This document shows, piece by piece, positions 26,362 through 35,735 of a stretch of 64,000 nt of DNA. The number at the start of each line of letters is the position of its first letter. The first letter of the stretch is position 1. Under the pieces are notes generated by a model that saw nothing but the letters and a program-made list of their open reading frames with translations, searched no databases and was not told the origin of the DNA. This DNA is from CAVVJA01 sp963809815 (GTDB taxonomy: Bacteria > Actinomycetota > Actinomycetes > Mycobacteriales > Jatrophihabitantaceae), in assembly GCA_963809815.1 (NCBI GenBank), contig CAWELM010000012.1, forward strand, positions 124,001 through 188,000. The letters run 5' to 3'. The translations under genes and the position numbers were made by a program.

Positions 26362-27113
26362 CCTCCGACGAGCCGACCGGCCTCACGCCCGCGCGGGAGC
26401 TTCCGGTCGATGAGGCGATGGCCCTTCTCGAGCACGGCGAGCTCGGTGTCGAGGGTCGCTTGGTGGTTGCCTCCAACGCCACGCTCTACTGCTCGGTATG
26501 CCTGAACGGGGTGACCGCTGCGTGCGTTTACAAGCCGGTCGCCGGTGAGCGGCCCCTATGGGACTTTCCTGACGGGACGCTCGCCGAGCGCGAGGTGGCG
26601 GCCTACGAGGTGTCGGCGGCGACCGGATGGCTCATCGTCCCGCCGACCGTTTTTCGCTCCGGCCCACTCGGACCGGGCATGGTCCAGCTGTGGATCGACA
26701 CCGACGACGAGGTCGATATCCGCCGACTGATTCGCGGCACGTCGTCCGACCAGCTGCGGCGCATTGCCGTGTTTGACGCGGTCATTAACAACGCCGATCG
26801 CAAGGGCGGTCATCTGCTGCCGACTCGAGCCGGCCATATCTATGGCGTCGACCACGGGGTGAGTTTCCATGCCGAGCCCAAACTGAGGACCTTGCTGTGG
26901 CAGTGGTCGGGGCGCCCGTTGCGGGGCAACGCCAGCGAGACGTTGCGCCAGCTGCAGGCCGGGCTCGCGGGCGACTTGGGCGAGCGACTCGCCGGCCTGT
27001 TGACACCGCGGGAGGTTCGCAGCACGGCTCGGCGCATCGAGCAGCTGCTCGGGAGCGGCCGCCATCCGGAGCCGAGTGGTGAATGGCCGGCCGTCCCCTG
27101 GCCACCGATCTGA
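26358..27113 (+). CDS. SCO1664-family protein, distantly PI3/4-kinase-like
   Basis: A 251-residue protein with remote kinase features. YKPVAGERPLWDFPDGTL near residue 57 resembles the ATP-lysine strand. VFDAVINNADRKGGHLL near 140 resembles the D-x4-N catalytic loop, and YGVDHGVSFH near 163 replaces the DFG metal site. These match what I remember of TIGR03843, which is described as distantly related to phosphatidylinositol kinases. Its partner genes upstream encode a phosphatase-fold protein and DUF3090. A kinase-phosphatase pair acting on one small molecule or protein is an attractive but unproven reading. GTG start overlaps the DUF3090 stop. Confidence 0.85.
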   Translation: MTSDEPTGLTPARELPVDEAMALLEHGELGVEGRLVVASNATLYCSVCLNGVTAACVYKPVAGERPLWDFPDGTLAEREVAAYEVSAATGWLIVPPTVFRSGPLGPGMVQLWIDTDDEVDIRRLIRGTSSDQLRRIAVFDAVINNADRKGGHLLPTRAGHIYGVDHGVSFHAEPKLRTLLWQWSGRPLRGNASETLRQLQAGLAGDLGERLAGLLTPREVRSTARRIEQLLGSGRHPEPSGEWPAVPWPPI

Positions 27114-27212
27114 CGGGTAACGGCACCATAAATCGGGGGACGCGGTCACATCAGAGTCCTAGATTGAGGTCGGTGCGGCCGGTCCGGGCACCGGAGAGGT
27201 GGTTACCACAAC

Positions 27213-28115
27213 GTGTCCCGTCGCAACTGGCTGCTGTTCGCCGCGATGTGCGTGATCTGGGGAATTCCGTACTTGCTGATCCGAGTAGCTGTGCGGGACG
27301 TGCCACCCACGGCCCTCGTCTTCGCGCGAACCGGGATCGGGGCGGCAATCCTGCTGCCTATCGCCTGGCACCGAGGCGCACTGAAGCCCCTGTTCTCCCG
27401 GTGGGGACCACTCCTGCTGTTCACCATGGTGGAAGTCGCCCTGCCGTGGCTCCTGCTCTCGCGCGCCGAGACCAGAATCTCCAGCTCGCTCGCCGGACTA
27501 CTCGTTGCGGCCGTTCCGTTGGTCGGTGTGGCCATCGCGCGGCTCATGGGGGATACAGAGCGGATCGACAGCAGCCGCCTCGTGGGTCTGCTGCTCGGCG
27601 TTGCCGGCGTGGCCGCGCTGCTCGGACTCGATTTCGGGAACGTCGACGGGCTGGCCGTGCTCGAGGTCGCGGGCGTCGTCGTCGGTTATGCGCTCGGTCC
27701 GGCCATCCTGGCCCGGACGCTCAGCGACCTGCCCTCGATAGGCGTAGTGACGGCATCCTTACTCATCACGGCCGCCATCTATCTGCCATTCGCAGTCCTC
27801 GACCCACCGCACCGGCTAACCGCGCAATCCATCGCCTCCGTGATCGTTCTCGCAACGGTGTGTACCGCGCTCGCGTTCGTCCTGTTCTTCGCGCTTATCG
27901 CCGGCATCGGGCCGGCCCGCGCGACCGTCATCACCTACGTCAACCCGGCGGTGGCTGTCCTGCTCGGCGTCATGGTGCTGGGGGAGTCGGTCACTACCGG
28001 CATGATCGTGGGATTCCCCCTGATCCTCGCAGGGTCCTTTCTCGCGGCCCGTCGCCGGGTGGAAGTCGTCGAGGAGCCCGAGCTCGTCCCGACGTCCGGT
28101 GCGGAATGTCGGTGA
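27213..28115 (+). CDS. EamA-family (DMT superfamily) transporter
   Basis: A 300-residue membrane protein with ten predicted helices arranged as two EamA repeats. The first repeat includes WGIPYLLIRVAV and FARTGIGAAI, and the second includes YVNPAVAVLLGVMVLGE, the family's signature near residue 245. Such proteins export amino acids or metabolites. GTG start at 27213 with GGAGAGGTGG upstream. It stands between the SCO1664-like gene and mshC without overlap, and there is no hint of its substrate. Confidence 0.9.
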   Translation: MSRRNWLLFAAMCVIWGIPYLLIRVAVRDVPPTALVFARTGIGAAILLPIAWHRGALKPLFSRWGPLLLFTMVEVALPWLLLSRAETRISSSLAGLLVAAVPLVGVAIARLMGDTERIDSSRLVGLLLGVAGVAALLGLDFGNVDGLAVLEVAGVVVGYALGPAILARTLSDLPSIGVVTASLLITAAIYLPFAVLDPPHRLTAQSIASVIVLATVCTALAFVLFFALIAGIGPARATVITYVNPAVAVLLGVMVLGESVTTGMIVGFPLILAGSFLAARRRVEVVEEPELVPTSGAECR

Positions 28116-28153
28116 TCGAGGAGGTCACGGCGACCGGAGGATAGGTTGGTCAG

Positions 28154-29377
28154 GTGCGTTCCTGGCCAGCACCACAGCTTCCCCGGCTGCCAGGATCCGG
28201 GCGCACCCTCCGCGTGTTCGACACCGCGACCGGTTCGCTGCGTCTCGCGGCGCCAGGAGGCACCGCCCGCATGTATGTGTGCGGCATCACGCCGTATGAC
28301 GCCACACATCTCGGCCACGCCGCGACGTACCTCGCGTTCGATCTCGTCCAACGGGTGTGGCGGGACGCCGGGCTGCGGGTGCACTACGTGCAGAACGTGA
28401 CGGACGTCGACGATCCCCTTCTCGAGCGGGCCCACCAGATCGGCGTCGATTGGGAGGCTTTGGCCCATCGGGAGATCGAGCTCTTTCGCGCCGACATGAC
28501 CGCGCTGCGAGTCCTGCCGCCCGACGATTATGTGGGCGCGGTCGAGAGCATCCCCGAGATCGGGAAGGCAGTGCGCCGGCTGCTCGACAACGGAGCCGCC
28601 TACTACGTGGACCAGGACGTCTATTTCTCCGTTGCAACTACTGGCCGGTTCGGCTACGAGTCGAACTACTCGCGGGAGCAGATGCTCGCGATATCCGCCG
28701 AGCGCGGCGGAGACCCGGACCGCCCCGGCAAGCGAGACCCGCTCGACGCCTTGTTGTGGCGGGCCAAGCGTCCCGGCGAACCGTCGTGGGAGACGGACCT
28801 CGGACCGGGCCGGCCCGGATGGCACATCGAGTGCGCCGTAATCGCCCTGAACCGGCTCGGAGAATCCTTCGACGTGCAGGGCGGCGGCTCCGATCTGATC
28901 TTTCCGCATCACGAGCTGTCCGCTGCGCACGCCGAAGCGCTCAGCGACTCCTTCCCGTTCGCCCAGAATTACGTGCACACCGGCATGATCGGGCTGGACG
29001 GCGAGAAGATGAGCAAATCAAGGGGCAATCTCGTTTTCGTCTCCAAGCTTCGGGGTGCCGGCGTCGATCCCATGGCCGTGCGATTGGCGCTGCTGGACGG
29101 ACATTACCGATCCGATCGGGAGTGGACCGGCGGCCGGCTACCAGCCGCCGAACGGCGGCTCGCCCGCTGGCGCGCTGCCGTCGCCCGCGGCTCCGCTCCG
29201 CCGGCGGAATCCCTTCTCGATCTGGTGCGTGACCGGCTCGCGGACGACCTCGACACAGCCGCGGCCATCGCCGCCGTCGACCAGTGGGCCGCTGATCAGC
29301 CAGGTCCGGATGCCGACCGCGACGCACCAACCCTCGTCGCGAATCTGGTCGACGCCCTCCTCGGCGTGCGGCTGTGA
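28154..29377 (+). CDS. mshC: Cysteine:1-D-myo-inosityl 2-amino-2-deoxy-alpha-D-glucopyranoside ligase
   Basis: A 407-residue class I tRNA-synthetase-fold enzyme that joins cysteine to GlcN-inositol in mycothiol synthesis. The HIGH-type motif is PYDATHLGHAATYL near residue 50, a zinc site GWHIECAVIAL follows near 225, and the KMSKS motif is GEKMSKSRGN near 280. MshC is told from cysteinyl-tRNA synthetase by its shorter length and by the N-terminal WPAPQLPRLPG segment, both seen here. The mycothiol pathway is diagnostic of actinobacteria. GTG start at 28154. The gene is convergent with PAC2. Confidence 0.95.
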   Translation: MRSWPAPQLPRLPGSGRTLRVFDTATGSLRLAAPGGTARMYVCGITPYDATHLGHAATYLAFDLVQRVWRDAGLRVHYVQNVTDVDDPLLERAHQIGVDWEALAHREIELFRADMTALRVLPPDDYVGAVESIPEIGKAVRRLLDNGAAYYVDQDVYFSVATTGRFGYESNYSREQMLAISAERGGDPDRPGKRDPLDALLWRAKRPGEPSWETDLGPGRPGWHIECAVIALNRLGESFDVQGGGSDLIFPHHELSAAHAEALSDSFPFAQNYVHTGMIGLDGEKMSKSRGNLVFVSKLRGAGVDPMAVRLALLDGHYRSDREWTGGRLPAAERRLARWRAAVARGSAPPAESLLDLVRDRLADDLDTAAAIAAVDQWAADQPGPDADRDAPTLVANLVDALLGVRL

Positions 29378-29420
29378 TCGCGGAACCCTTCGCGGCGGAC
29401 ATCCCGCGTCGGCGGAGTGG

Positions 29421-30299
29421 CTAACCTCCGTGGCCGAAGCCACCCCCGCGCTCGCGCCGCCGGAGGTAGCGCTCGAACTCGCGAGCGATCGTGTCTCCGG
29501 ATGCCTCCCGCATCTCGCCGAGATCGGCCTCGTCGTCACGCTCCTCGAGGTTGCGGATGTACTCCGTCACCTCCTCGTCCTCGGCGGCCATTTCGTCCAC
29601 GAGCTTCTGCCACTCGCTGGCCTGCTGCGGCAGCTCGGCCAGAGGCACTGGCATGTCCAGGACCTCTTCCACGCTGTGCAGTAGCGCGATCGTCGCTTTC
29701 GGGTTCGGCGGCTGTGACACGTAGTGCGGGACTCCCGCCCAGAACGAGATCGCCGGAATGCCGGCGCCCACGCAGGCATCCTGCAGGACTCCGACGATGC
29801 CCGTCGGGCCCTCGTATCGAGACTTCTCCAGACCGAACCGGGCCGCCGACTCCTGGTCATACGACGTGCCAGTCACTTGGGTGGCCCGGGTGTGCGGCGT
29901 GTCCGACAGCAGCGCGCCGAGACTGACGACAAGCCGCACGTCGAGCGCCCGCACAACATCGAGCAGTTCTTCGCAGAAGGCCCGCCATCGCATGTTGGGC
30001 TCGATACCTCGTACGAGGACGAGGTCGAATTCTGCGCCCGGGGGTTTACAGAGTGACACCCGGGTCGTCGGCCAGGCGACTCGCCGGCTCACGCCATCCA
30101 CGTGGGAGACCGTCGGCCGGTTGACCTGGAAGTCGTAGTACTCGTCCGGTTCGAGTTCGGTCAGCGGGCGAGCGCCCCAGAGAAGTTCCAGATGTTCGAC
30201 TGCATCCGTCGCGGCATCTCCGGCGTCATTCCATCCTTCGAACGCGGCCACGAGGATCGCGTCGCGCAGTTTTGGCCACCCGGCGGACCCGTCGGTCAT
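29421..30299 (-). CDS. PAC2-family protein (proteasome-assembly-chaperone fold)
   Basis: A 292-residue protein of the PAC2 family, homologous to M. tuberculosis Rv2125. Typical segments are LVAAFEGWNDAGDAATDAVE near residue 16, LVRGIEPNMRWRAFCEEL near 95, VSLGALLSDTPHTRATQVTG near 125 and ISFWAGVPHYVSQPPNPKA near 185. The C-terminal 80 residues are Glu/Arg-rich and helical. Archaeal and eukaryotic relatives include proteasome assembly chaperones, but a role with the bacterial proteasome has not been settled. It lies about 11 kb from the proteasome genes and is divergent from metH with an 82-bp gap. Confidence 0.9.
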   Translation of the reverse strand: MTDGSAGWPKLRDAILVAAFEGWNDAGDAATDAVEHLELLWGARPLTELEPDEYYDFQVNRPTVSHVDGVSRRVAWPTTRVSLCKPPGAEFDLVLVRGIEPNMRWRAFCEELLDVVRALDVRLVVSLGALLSDTPHTRATQVTGTSYDQESAARFGLEKSRYEGPTGIVGVLQDACVGAGIPAISFWAGVPHYVSQPPNPKATIALLHSVEEVLDMPVPLAELPQQASEWQKLVDEMAAEDEEVTEYIRNLEERDDEADLGEMREASGDTIAREFERYLRRRERGGGFGHGG

Positions 30300-30381
30300 G
30301 CACCCAGCCTACGACCCAGTCCGGGTTGCCCCGTCGCGCAACGTGCGCTAATGCCCGTGCGGCTCTCGGTAGCCTGGTGAG

Positions 30382-33300
30382 ATGCCGGTGAACTCCCCTG
30401 GACCGTCACTGCTCGATGCGCTCAAGGAGCGGGTCGTTGTCGCTGACGGCGCGATGGGCACCATGCTTCAGGCGGCCGACCTGAGCATCGACGATTTCGC
30501 CGGGCTCGAGGGCTGTAACGAGATCCTTAATGTGACCCGGCCGGACGTCGTCCGGGGCGTGCATGACGCCTATTTCCGGGCGGGATCCGACGCCGTGGAG
30601 ACCAATACCTTCGGCGCGAACTGGGCCAACCTGTCCGAGTACGACATCGTCCACCGGATCCGGGAGCTCGCGCAGACCGGGGCGGCACTGGCCAAGGACG
30701 TCGCTGCTGACTGGTCCACGCCGGATCGGCCGCGTTGGGTTCTCGGATCGATCGGGCCGGGGACGAAGCTGCCGACGCTCGGTCACGTGCGTTATGCGGT
30801 TTTGCGCGACGCGTACCAGGAGCAGGCCGCAGGCATGATCGACGGCGGCGTGGACGCGATCATCGTCGAAACTTGCCAAGACCTGCTCCAGGCGAAGGCG
30901 GCAATCATCGGGAGCAAGCGCGCGATGGCGGCCGCCGGCGTACGCCTCCCGCTGATCGCCCACGTGACTGTGGAGACAACGGGAACGATGCTTCTCGGCT
31001 CGGAGATCGGTGCGGCGCTGACCGCGTTGGAGCCACTTGACGTGGACGTCATGGGCCTCAACTGCGCGACCGGCCCCACGGAGATGAGCGAGCATCTGCG
31101 CTACCTGTCTCGCAATTCGTCGCTGCCCGTTTCCGTGATGCCGAACGCCGGCCTGCCCGAACTCGGGCCGAACGGGGCGGTCTATCCGTTGACCCCGGAC
31201 GAACTCGCCACCGCGCTGTCCCAGTTCGTGACCGAGTTCGGTGCCGTGCTTGTGGGTGGCTGCTGCGGCACCACCCCGGAACACATCACGCGCGTCGTGC
31301 AGGCCGTCGGAGATCTCTCCCCTACGCCCGGGCAGGTTGTGCCCGACGCCGCGGTCGCGTCCTTGTACCAGTCCGTGCCGTTCCGGCAGGACGCCAGCGT
31401 GCTGATGATCGGCGAGCGAACGAACGCCAACGGCTCGAAGGCGTTCCGCGAGGCGATGCTGGAGGGCCGGTTCAGCGACTGCGTCGAGATTGCCCGCGCG
31501 CAGATCCGCGACGGGTCGCACCTGCTCGACGTCTGTGTCGACTATGTCGGCCGGGATGGCGCCGGCGATATGCGGGAGATCGCCGGGCGATTCGCTACGG
31601 CGTCGACACTCCCGATCGTGCTCGACTCGACTGAGCCGGCTGTCCTCGAAGCGGGACTAGAGATGCTCGGCGGACGGTCGGTGATCAACTCGGTGAACTT
31701 CGAGGATGGCGACGGGCCCACTTCGCGGTATGCCCGGACCATGCCGCTCGTCCGTGAGCACGGGGCCGCCGTCGTCGCGCTGACGATCGACGAGGAGGGG
31801 CAGGCCCGAACGGCCGAGTGGAAGCTGCAGATAGCCGAGCGATTGATCGCCGACCTCACCAGCCGTTGGGGAATGCGGACCAGCGACATCCTGGTCGACT
31901 GCCTCACCTTCCCGATCGCGACCGGTCAAGAGGAGACACGGCGCGATGCCATCGAGACGATCGAGGCGATCCGCGAGCTCAAACGCCGCCACCCGGACGT
32001 ACAGACCACTCTCGGGCTGTCCAACGTCTCCTTCGGACTGAATCCGGCTGCGCGGCAAGTGCTGAACTCGGTATTCCTGCACGAATGTGTGGAGGCCGGC
32101 CTGGATTCGGCGATCGTCCACGCGTCGAAGATTCTGCCGATGTCGAAGATCCCCGACGAACAGCGCGAAGTCGCGCTGGACATGGTGTACGACCGGCGCC
32201 GGAAAGCCGATCATCCCGACGGCGAATACGACCCGTTGTCCCGGTTCCTGCAGCTCTTCGAAGGAGTTTCAGCCCAATCGTCGGCGGCCTCGCGAGCCGA
32301 GGAGCTGGCGGCACTGCCGCTCGAGGAACGGCTACAGCGTCGAATCATCGACGGCGAGCGCAACGGGCTCGAGGCCGATCTCGACGACGCCCTGAGCACC
32401 CGGTCGGCTCTGGCCATCATCAATGACACTTTGCTGGCCGGCATGAAGACCGTGGGTGACCTGTTCGGCTCCGGCCAGATGCAGTTGCCGTTCGTGCTGC
32501 AGTCAGCCGAGGCCATGAAGGCGGCCGTCGCCTATCTCGAACCACACATGGAAAAGGCGGACTCGGCTGGCAAGGGCACGATCGTCCTGGCCACGGTGAA
32601 GGGCGATGTGCACGACATCGGCAAGAACCTGGTCGACATCATCTTGTCCAACAACGGCTATTCCGTCGTGAACATCGGCATCAAGCAGCCGATAAATGCG
32701 ATCTTGGAGGCGGCGGACGAGCACGACGCCGACGCGATCGGGATGTCCGGACTGCTCGTCAAGAGCACCGTGATCATGAAAGAGAACCTCGAGGAGATGA
32801 ATGCTCGAGGGCTGGCCAATCGATACCCGGTCATGCTGGGTGGTGCCGCCCTGACGCGGGGCTACGTCGAACAGGATCTCTCCGACATCTTCGAGGGTGA
32901 CGTGCGATACGCGAGGGACGCGTTCGAAGGCCTCCGTCTCATGGATGCACTCATGGCTATCCGCAAGGGACATGTTGCGACGACCCCGGACGGACCGGAC
33001 GACACCCGTCTTTCGGACGAGGAAACCCGAAAGCTCGCCGAGCGCCGGGCCCGGCGGCAGCGGTCGCTCAAGATTGCGGAAGACCGGCGCCGCGCCGAGG
33101 AGACCGAACCGGTGGCGGAGCTGCCGGCGCGGTCGGACGTGGCGACCGACAATCCCATCCCCGTGCCGCCGTTCTGGGGAGATCGGGTTGTCAAAGGCAT
33201 CGCGCTCGCCGATTACGCCGCGCTGCTCGACGAGCGCGCGACATTCATGGGCCAGTGGGGCCTGCGCGGAGCACGGGGCGGCAAGGGCCCCACCTACGAC

Positions 33301-33966
33301 GAGTTGGTCGAGTCCGAGGGACGTCCTCGGCTGCGCTACTGGCTAGATCGGTTCCAGACCGAAGGGATCTTGGAAGCAGCTGTCGTCTACGGATACTTCC
33401 AATGTGTCAGCAAGGGCGACGACCTCATCGTCCTCGACTCGACGGGAACGGAGCGCACCCGGTTCACCTTTCCCCGTCAGCGGCGTGAGCGCCGGCTGTG
33501 CCTCGCCGATTTCTTCCGCGCCGAGGATTCCGGCGAGCTGGATGTCGTCGCTTTCACCGTGATCACGGTGGGGGACAAGATCAGCGAATTCACCCACCAG
33601 TTGTTCGAGGCCAACGCATATCGCGACTATCTGGAAGCCCATGGACTATCCGTCCAGCTGACCGAAGCGCTCGCCGAATACTGGCACCGGCGGATCCGCG
33701 AGGAACTGGTGCTTCCGAGCGGGGTGACCGCCGCATCCGAGGATCCGGCCAACGTCGAGGACTTCTTCAAACTGGGCTATCGGGGAGCGCGGTACTCCCT
33801 GGGCTACGGCGCGTGCCCGGATCTCGAGGATCGCTCCAAGATCGTGAGCCTGCTCCGGCCCGAGCGCATCGGGGTCCAGCTGTCGGAGGAGTTCCAGTTG
33901 CACCCGGAGCAGTCGACGGACGCCATTGTCGTCCACCACCCCGAGGCGAAGTACTTCAACACGTAA
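30382..33966 (+). CDS. metH: Methionine synthase, cobalamin-dependent
   Basis: A 1194-residue four-module enzyme that transfers a methyl group from methyl-tetrahydrofolate to homocysteine through cobalamin. The homocysteine module (1-320) carries zinc Cys in GLNCATGP and VGGCCGTTPEH. The folate module (about 335-610) has MIGERTNANGSKAF. The cobalamin module has DVHDIGKNLVDI with the axial His744. The reactivation (AdoMet) module (about 890-1194) includes RGARYSLGYGACPDLEDRS. Length agrees with actinobacterial MetH. No cobalamin riboswitch fits in the 82-bp upstream gap. A 13-bp direct repeat begins at its stop codon. Confidence 0.97.
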   Translation: MPVNSPGPSLLDALKERVVVADGAMGTMLQAADLSIDDFAGLEGCNEILNVTRPDVVRGVHDAYFRAGSDAVETNTFGANWANLSEYDIVHRIRELAQTGAALAKDVAADWSTPDRPRWVLGSIGPGTKLPTLGHVRYAVLRDAYQEQAAGMIDGGVDAIIVETCQDLLQAKAAIIGSKRAMAAAGVRLPLIAHVTVETTGTMLLGSEIGAALTALEPLDVDVMGLNCATGPTEMSEHLRYLSRNSSLPVSVMPNAGLPELGPNGAVYPLTPDELATALSQFVTEFGAVLVGGCCGTTPEHITRVVQAVGDLSPTPGQVVPDAAVASLYQSVPFRQDASVLMIGERTNANGSKAFREAMLEGRFSDCVEIARAQIRDGSHLLDVCVDYVGRDGAGDMREIAGRFATASTLPIVLDSTEPAVLEAGLEMLGGRSVINSVNFEDGDGPTSRYARTMPLVREHGAAVVALTIDEEGQARTAEWKLQIAERLIADLTSRWGMRTSDILVDCLTFPIATGQEETRRDAIETIEAIRELKRRHPDVQTTLGLSNVSFGLNPAARQVLNSVFLHECVEAGLDSAIVHASKILPMSKIPDEQREVALDMVYDRRRKADHPDGEYDPLSRFLQLFEGVSAQSSAASRAEELAALPLEERLQRRIIDGERNGLEADLDDALSTRSALAIINDTLLAGMKTVGDLFGSGQMQLPFVLQSAEAMKAAVAYLEPHMEKADSAGKGTIVLATVKGDVHDIGKNLVDIILSNNGYSVVNIGIKQPINAILEAADEHDADAIGMSGLLVKSTVIMKENLEEMNARGLANRYPVMLGGAALTRGYVEQDLSDIFEGDVRYARDAFEGLRLMDALMAIRKGHVATTPDGPDDTRLSDEETRKLAERRARRQRSLKIAEDRRRAEETEPVAELPARSDVATDNPIPVPPFWGDRVVKGIALADYAALLDERATFMGQWGLRGARGGKGPTYDELVESEGRPRLRYWLDRFQTEGILEAAVVYGYFQCVSKGDDLIVLDSTGTERTRFTFPRQRRERRLCLADFFRAEDSGELDVVAFTVITVGDKISEFTHQLFEANAYRDYLEAHGLSVQLTEALAEYWHRRIREELVLPSGVTAASEDPANVEDFFKLGYRGARYSLGYGACPDLEDRSKIVSLLRPERIGVQLSEEFQLHPEQSTDAIVVHHPEAKYFNT

Positions 33967-33991
33967 CGGCGATCAAGCTAACGGCGATCAA
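33964..33991 (+). repeat. Tandem 13-bp direct repeat at the metH stop codon
   Basis: The sequence TAACGGCGATCAA occurs at 33964-33976 and again at 33979-33991, a 15-bp period. The first TAA is the metH stop codon. A small CCCCC-GATT-GGGGG hairpin follows at 34001-34014. The repeat may be a replication-slippage product or part of the 3' end of the transcript. Confidence 0.8.
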
Positions 33992-34121
33992 AGCTCGCCT
34001 CCCCCGATTGGGGGTAGCGCGGATCCTGCTGGACATCCCCCGGTTGGGCGACAGCGGTAATGCCGAGGCGCGCCGATGCTGAAGCGAGCCAATGTTGTCG
34101 CCAGTCGTTCGGAGCGTTCTC

Positions 34122-34970
34122 ATGTCCGCCACATTCACGCAACTCAGCACCCGCCGTGGTCTATCACGTGCTGTCATAGCCAGCGCGCTTCTGGCGTCAG
34201 CCGTGGTCGTCTGGGGTGGCTACACTAGCCACTGGTCCTGGACCGGGCTAACCCAGAACGGCACGTTGTGGGACTGGCTTAAATTGCTCGCCCTCCCGCT
34301 CTCGTTGGCCGCGTTACCGCTGTGGCTGCAATCGCATCAGCATATGAGCGTGATCCGGCGCTGGACGTTGGCCGCCGTCGCCGTGGCATTCGGCATTCTG
34401 GTGGCGCTCGGCTACTCGCTGCACTGGACATGGACCGGCTTCGCCGGCAACACCCTCTGGGACTGGCTAGAGCTGCTGTTGCTGCCCGTCATCATCGCGA
34501 CGGTCAAGTTCTGGACTGCCGAGCGCTCGCTGGAAGCCCGCCACTGGATCGCGACCGCGGTGGTCATGATCGGGTTCGCCGCCTTTGCCGCCTGCGCGTA
34601 CCTGCTGCCGATTACCTGGACCGGTTTCGTCGGCAACACGATGTGGGATTGGATCAAGCTCCTGTTCATTCCGATCCTTATGCCACTGGTACTGGTTCCG
34701 GCTGTGACCGACTGGATGAGCGCCGGCATCAGCGAGCCGACCGAGGATGCCGAGTCGACCGCGGAGGCCGAGCCGACCGAGGATGCGAATCCGGCCGGGC
34801 AACCGGTACCGCGCGGATATTCACCAGTCAGCTACGAGATCTGGTTGAGCCCAACCAAGAAGATCATCGCCGAGGTTCGTCCGCCGGCTGACCCGGCCGA
34901 AGGTCCTGCGCTGATCGTCAACGAGGCCGTCGCCGTTCACCGCCTGATGGCGACGACGAACCAGAGGTAA
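34122..34970 (+). CDS. Membrane protein with threefold WTGF-NTxWDW repeat
   Basis: A 282-residue protein. Three units recur at about 60-residue spacing: WSWTGLTQNGTLWDWLKLL, WTWTGFAGNTLWDWLELLLL and ITWTGFVGNTMWDWIKLLFI. Each is preceded by one membrane helix and followed by another, giving six helices in total. The N-terminus is short and Arg-bearing. After residue about 200 there is an acidic segment rich in EPTED/ESTAEAEPTED and a soluble tail (YEIWLSPTKKIIAEV). The repeat suggests triplication of a two-helix hairpin. I have seen the WTGF/WDWL motif in uncharacterised bacterial membrane proteins but know no function. The ATG at 34122 has GGAG 7 nt upstream; an ATG at 34092 is an alternative. 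Confidence 0.75.
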   Translation: MSATFTQLSTRRGLSRAVIASALLASAVVVWGGYTSHWSWTGLTQNGTLWDWLKLLALPLSLAALPLWLQSHQHMSVIRRWTLAAVAVAFGILVALGYSLHWTWTGFAGNTLWDWLELLLLPVIIATVKFWTAERSLEARHWIATAVVMIGFAAFAACAYLLPITWTGFVGNTMWDWIKLLFIPILMPLVLVPAVTDWMSAGISEPTEDAESTAEAEPTEDANPAGQPVPRGYSPVSYEIWLSPTKKIIAEVRPPADPAEGPALIVNEAVAVHRLMATTNQR

Positions 34971-35229
34971 GCGCTCCGCTGGGGTCGCGCGGACAGTACG
35001 GTCAGGTCCGTGGCGACACATTTGCCGCGGGCGTTCTCGGCGAGACCGTCGCCGACCGGGAGAACGACGAGAAGCCACCCGCGAACGGAGCGCTACCCGT
35101 ATGACAGCAACGCCGGGCGTCCCGATTACCCCAGGCGTCGGGGGGTGGCGGGGCGCTCTGTTCTCTGGGCTAGACAGTTAGAACACCGGAACGCGAGGGT
35201 AAACATTGGCCACGAGATCGGGGGGCAGC

Positions 35230-35457
35230 ATGGGCAAACTCGAGGAGATCACCGCGGCACAGGAGGCTTGGCGGGACGCCAAGGGGGCTTACGACGACGA
35301 AGCCGCGAAATATATCGGGGTAGCTTGGCTGCCCTCAATCGCCCGACTCGGCCCGGTCGACGGGGTGACACGGGAGGCAAGCGAGAAGCTAGCGCAGCTG
35401 GGTGAGGCGGAGCAGGCAGCCGCTGCCGCCTTTTTCGCGGCTTTCGACGACAACTGA
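35230..35457 (+). CDS. Small helical hypothetical protein (75 residues)
   Basis: The ATG at 35230 has a GGGGGG ribosome site 5-10 nt upstream, which decides the start over the in-frame TTG at 35206. The product starts MGKLEEITAAQEAWRDAKGA, and its predicted long helices contain regularly spaced Ala/Glu/Lys, ending AAAAAFFAAFDDN. It is acidic, without a signal peptide or Cys. Function unknown. It may be cargo of the former mobile element in this region. Confidence 0.5.
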   Translation: MGKLEEITAAQEAWRDAKGAYDDEAAKYIGVAWLPSIARLGPVDGVTREASEKLAQLGEAEQAAAAAFFAAFDDN

Positions 35458-35735
35458 CAGCAGTACGTGAGCCCCGTACCCGTGGTTCGCGAGCTTTCGA
35501 CGGGGACGAGAGCTGGGCGATGCGAAGAACGAGAGTCGCCCCGCCCACACACCCGCGTCTCGGGTGGCGTTTGTGCGGGTTGACAACAACCCAGATTCGT
35601 CCTGAGAAGCGAAGAGCGGTAACGTCAGGACACGTCGGAGTGGTCCTCGACTACGTACTCCGCGCAGACCTGCTTCGGTTTACAGCATCTATGAGCATCG
35701 TCAGGCAACGGCGGTGTATCGGTCCGGAACCTGAC

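Noticed and set aside
30300..30381. Possible cobalamin riboswitch upstream of metH
   Set aside because: Only 82 bp separate PAC2 and metH, too short for the aptamer, and no B12-box-like sequence is seen.
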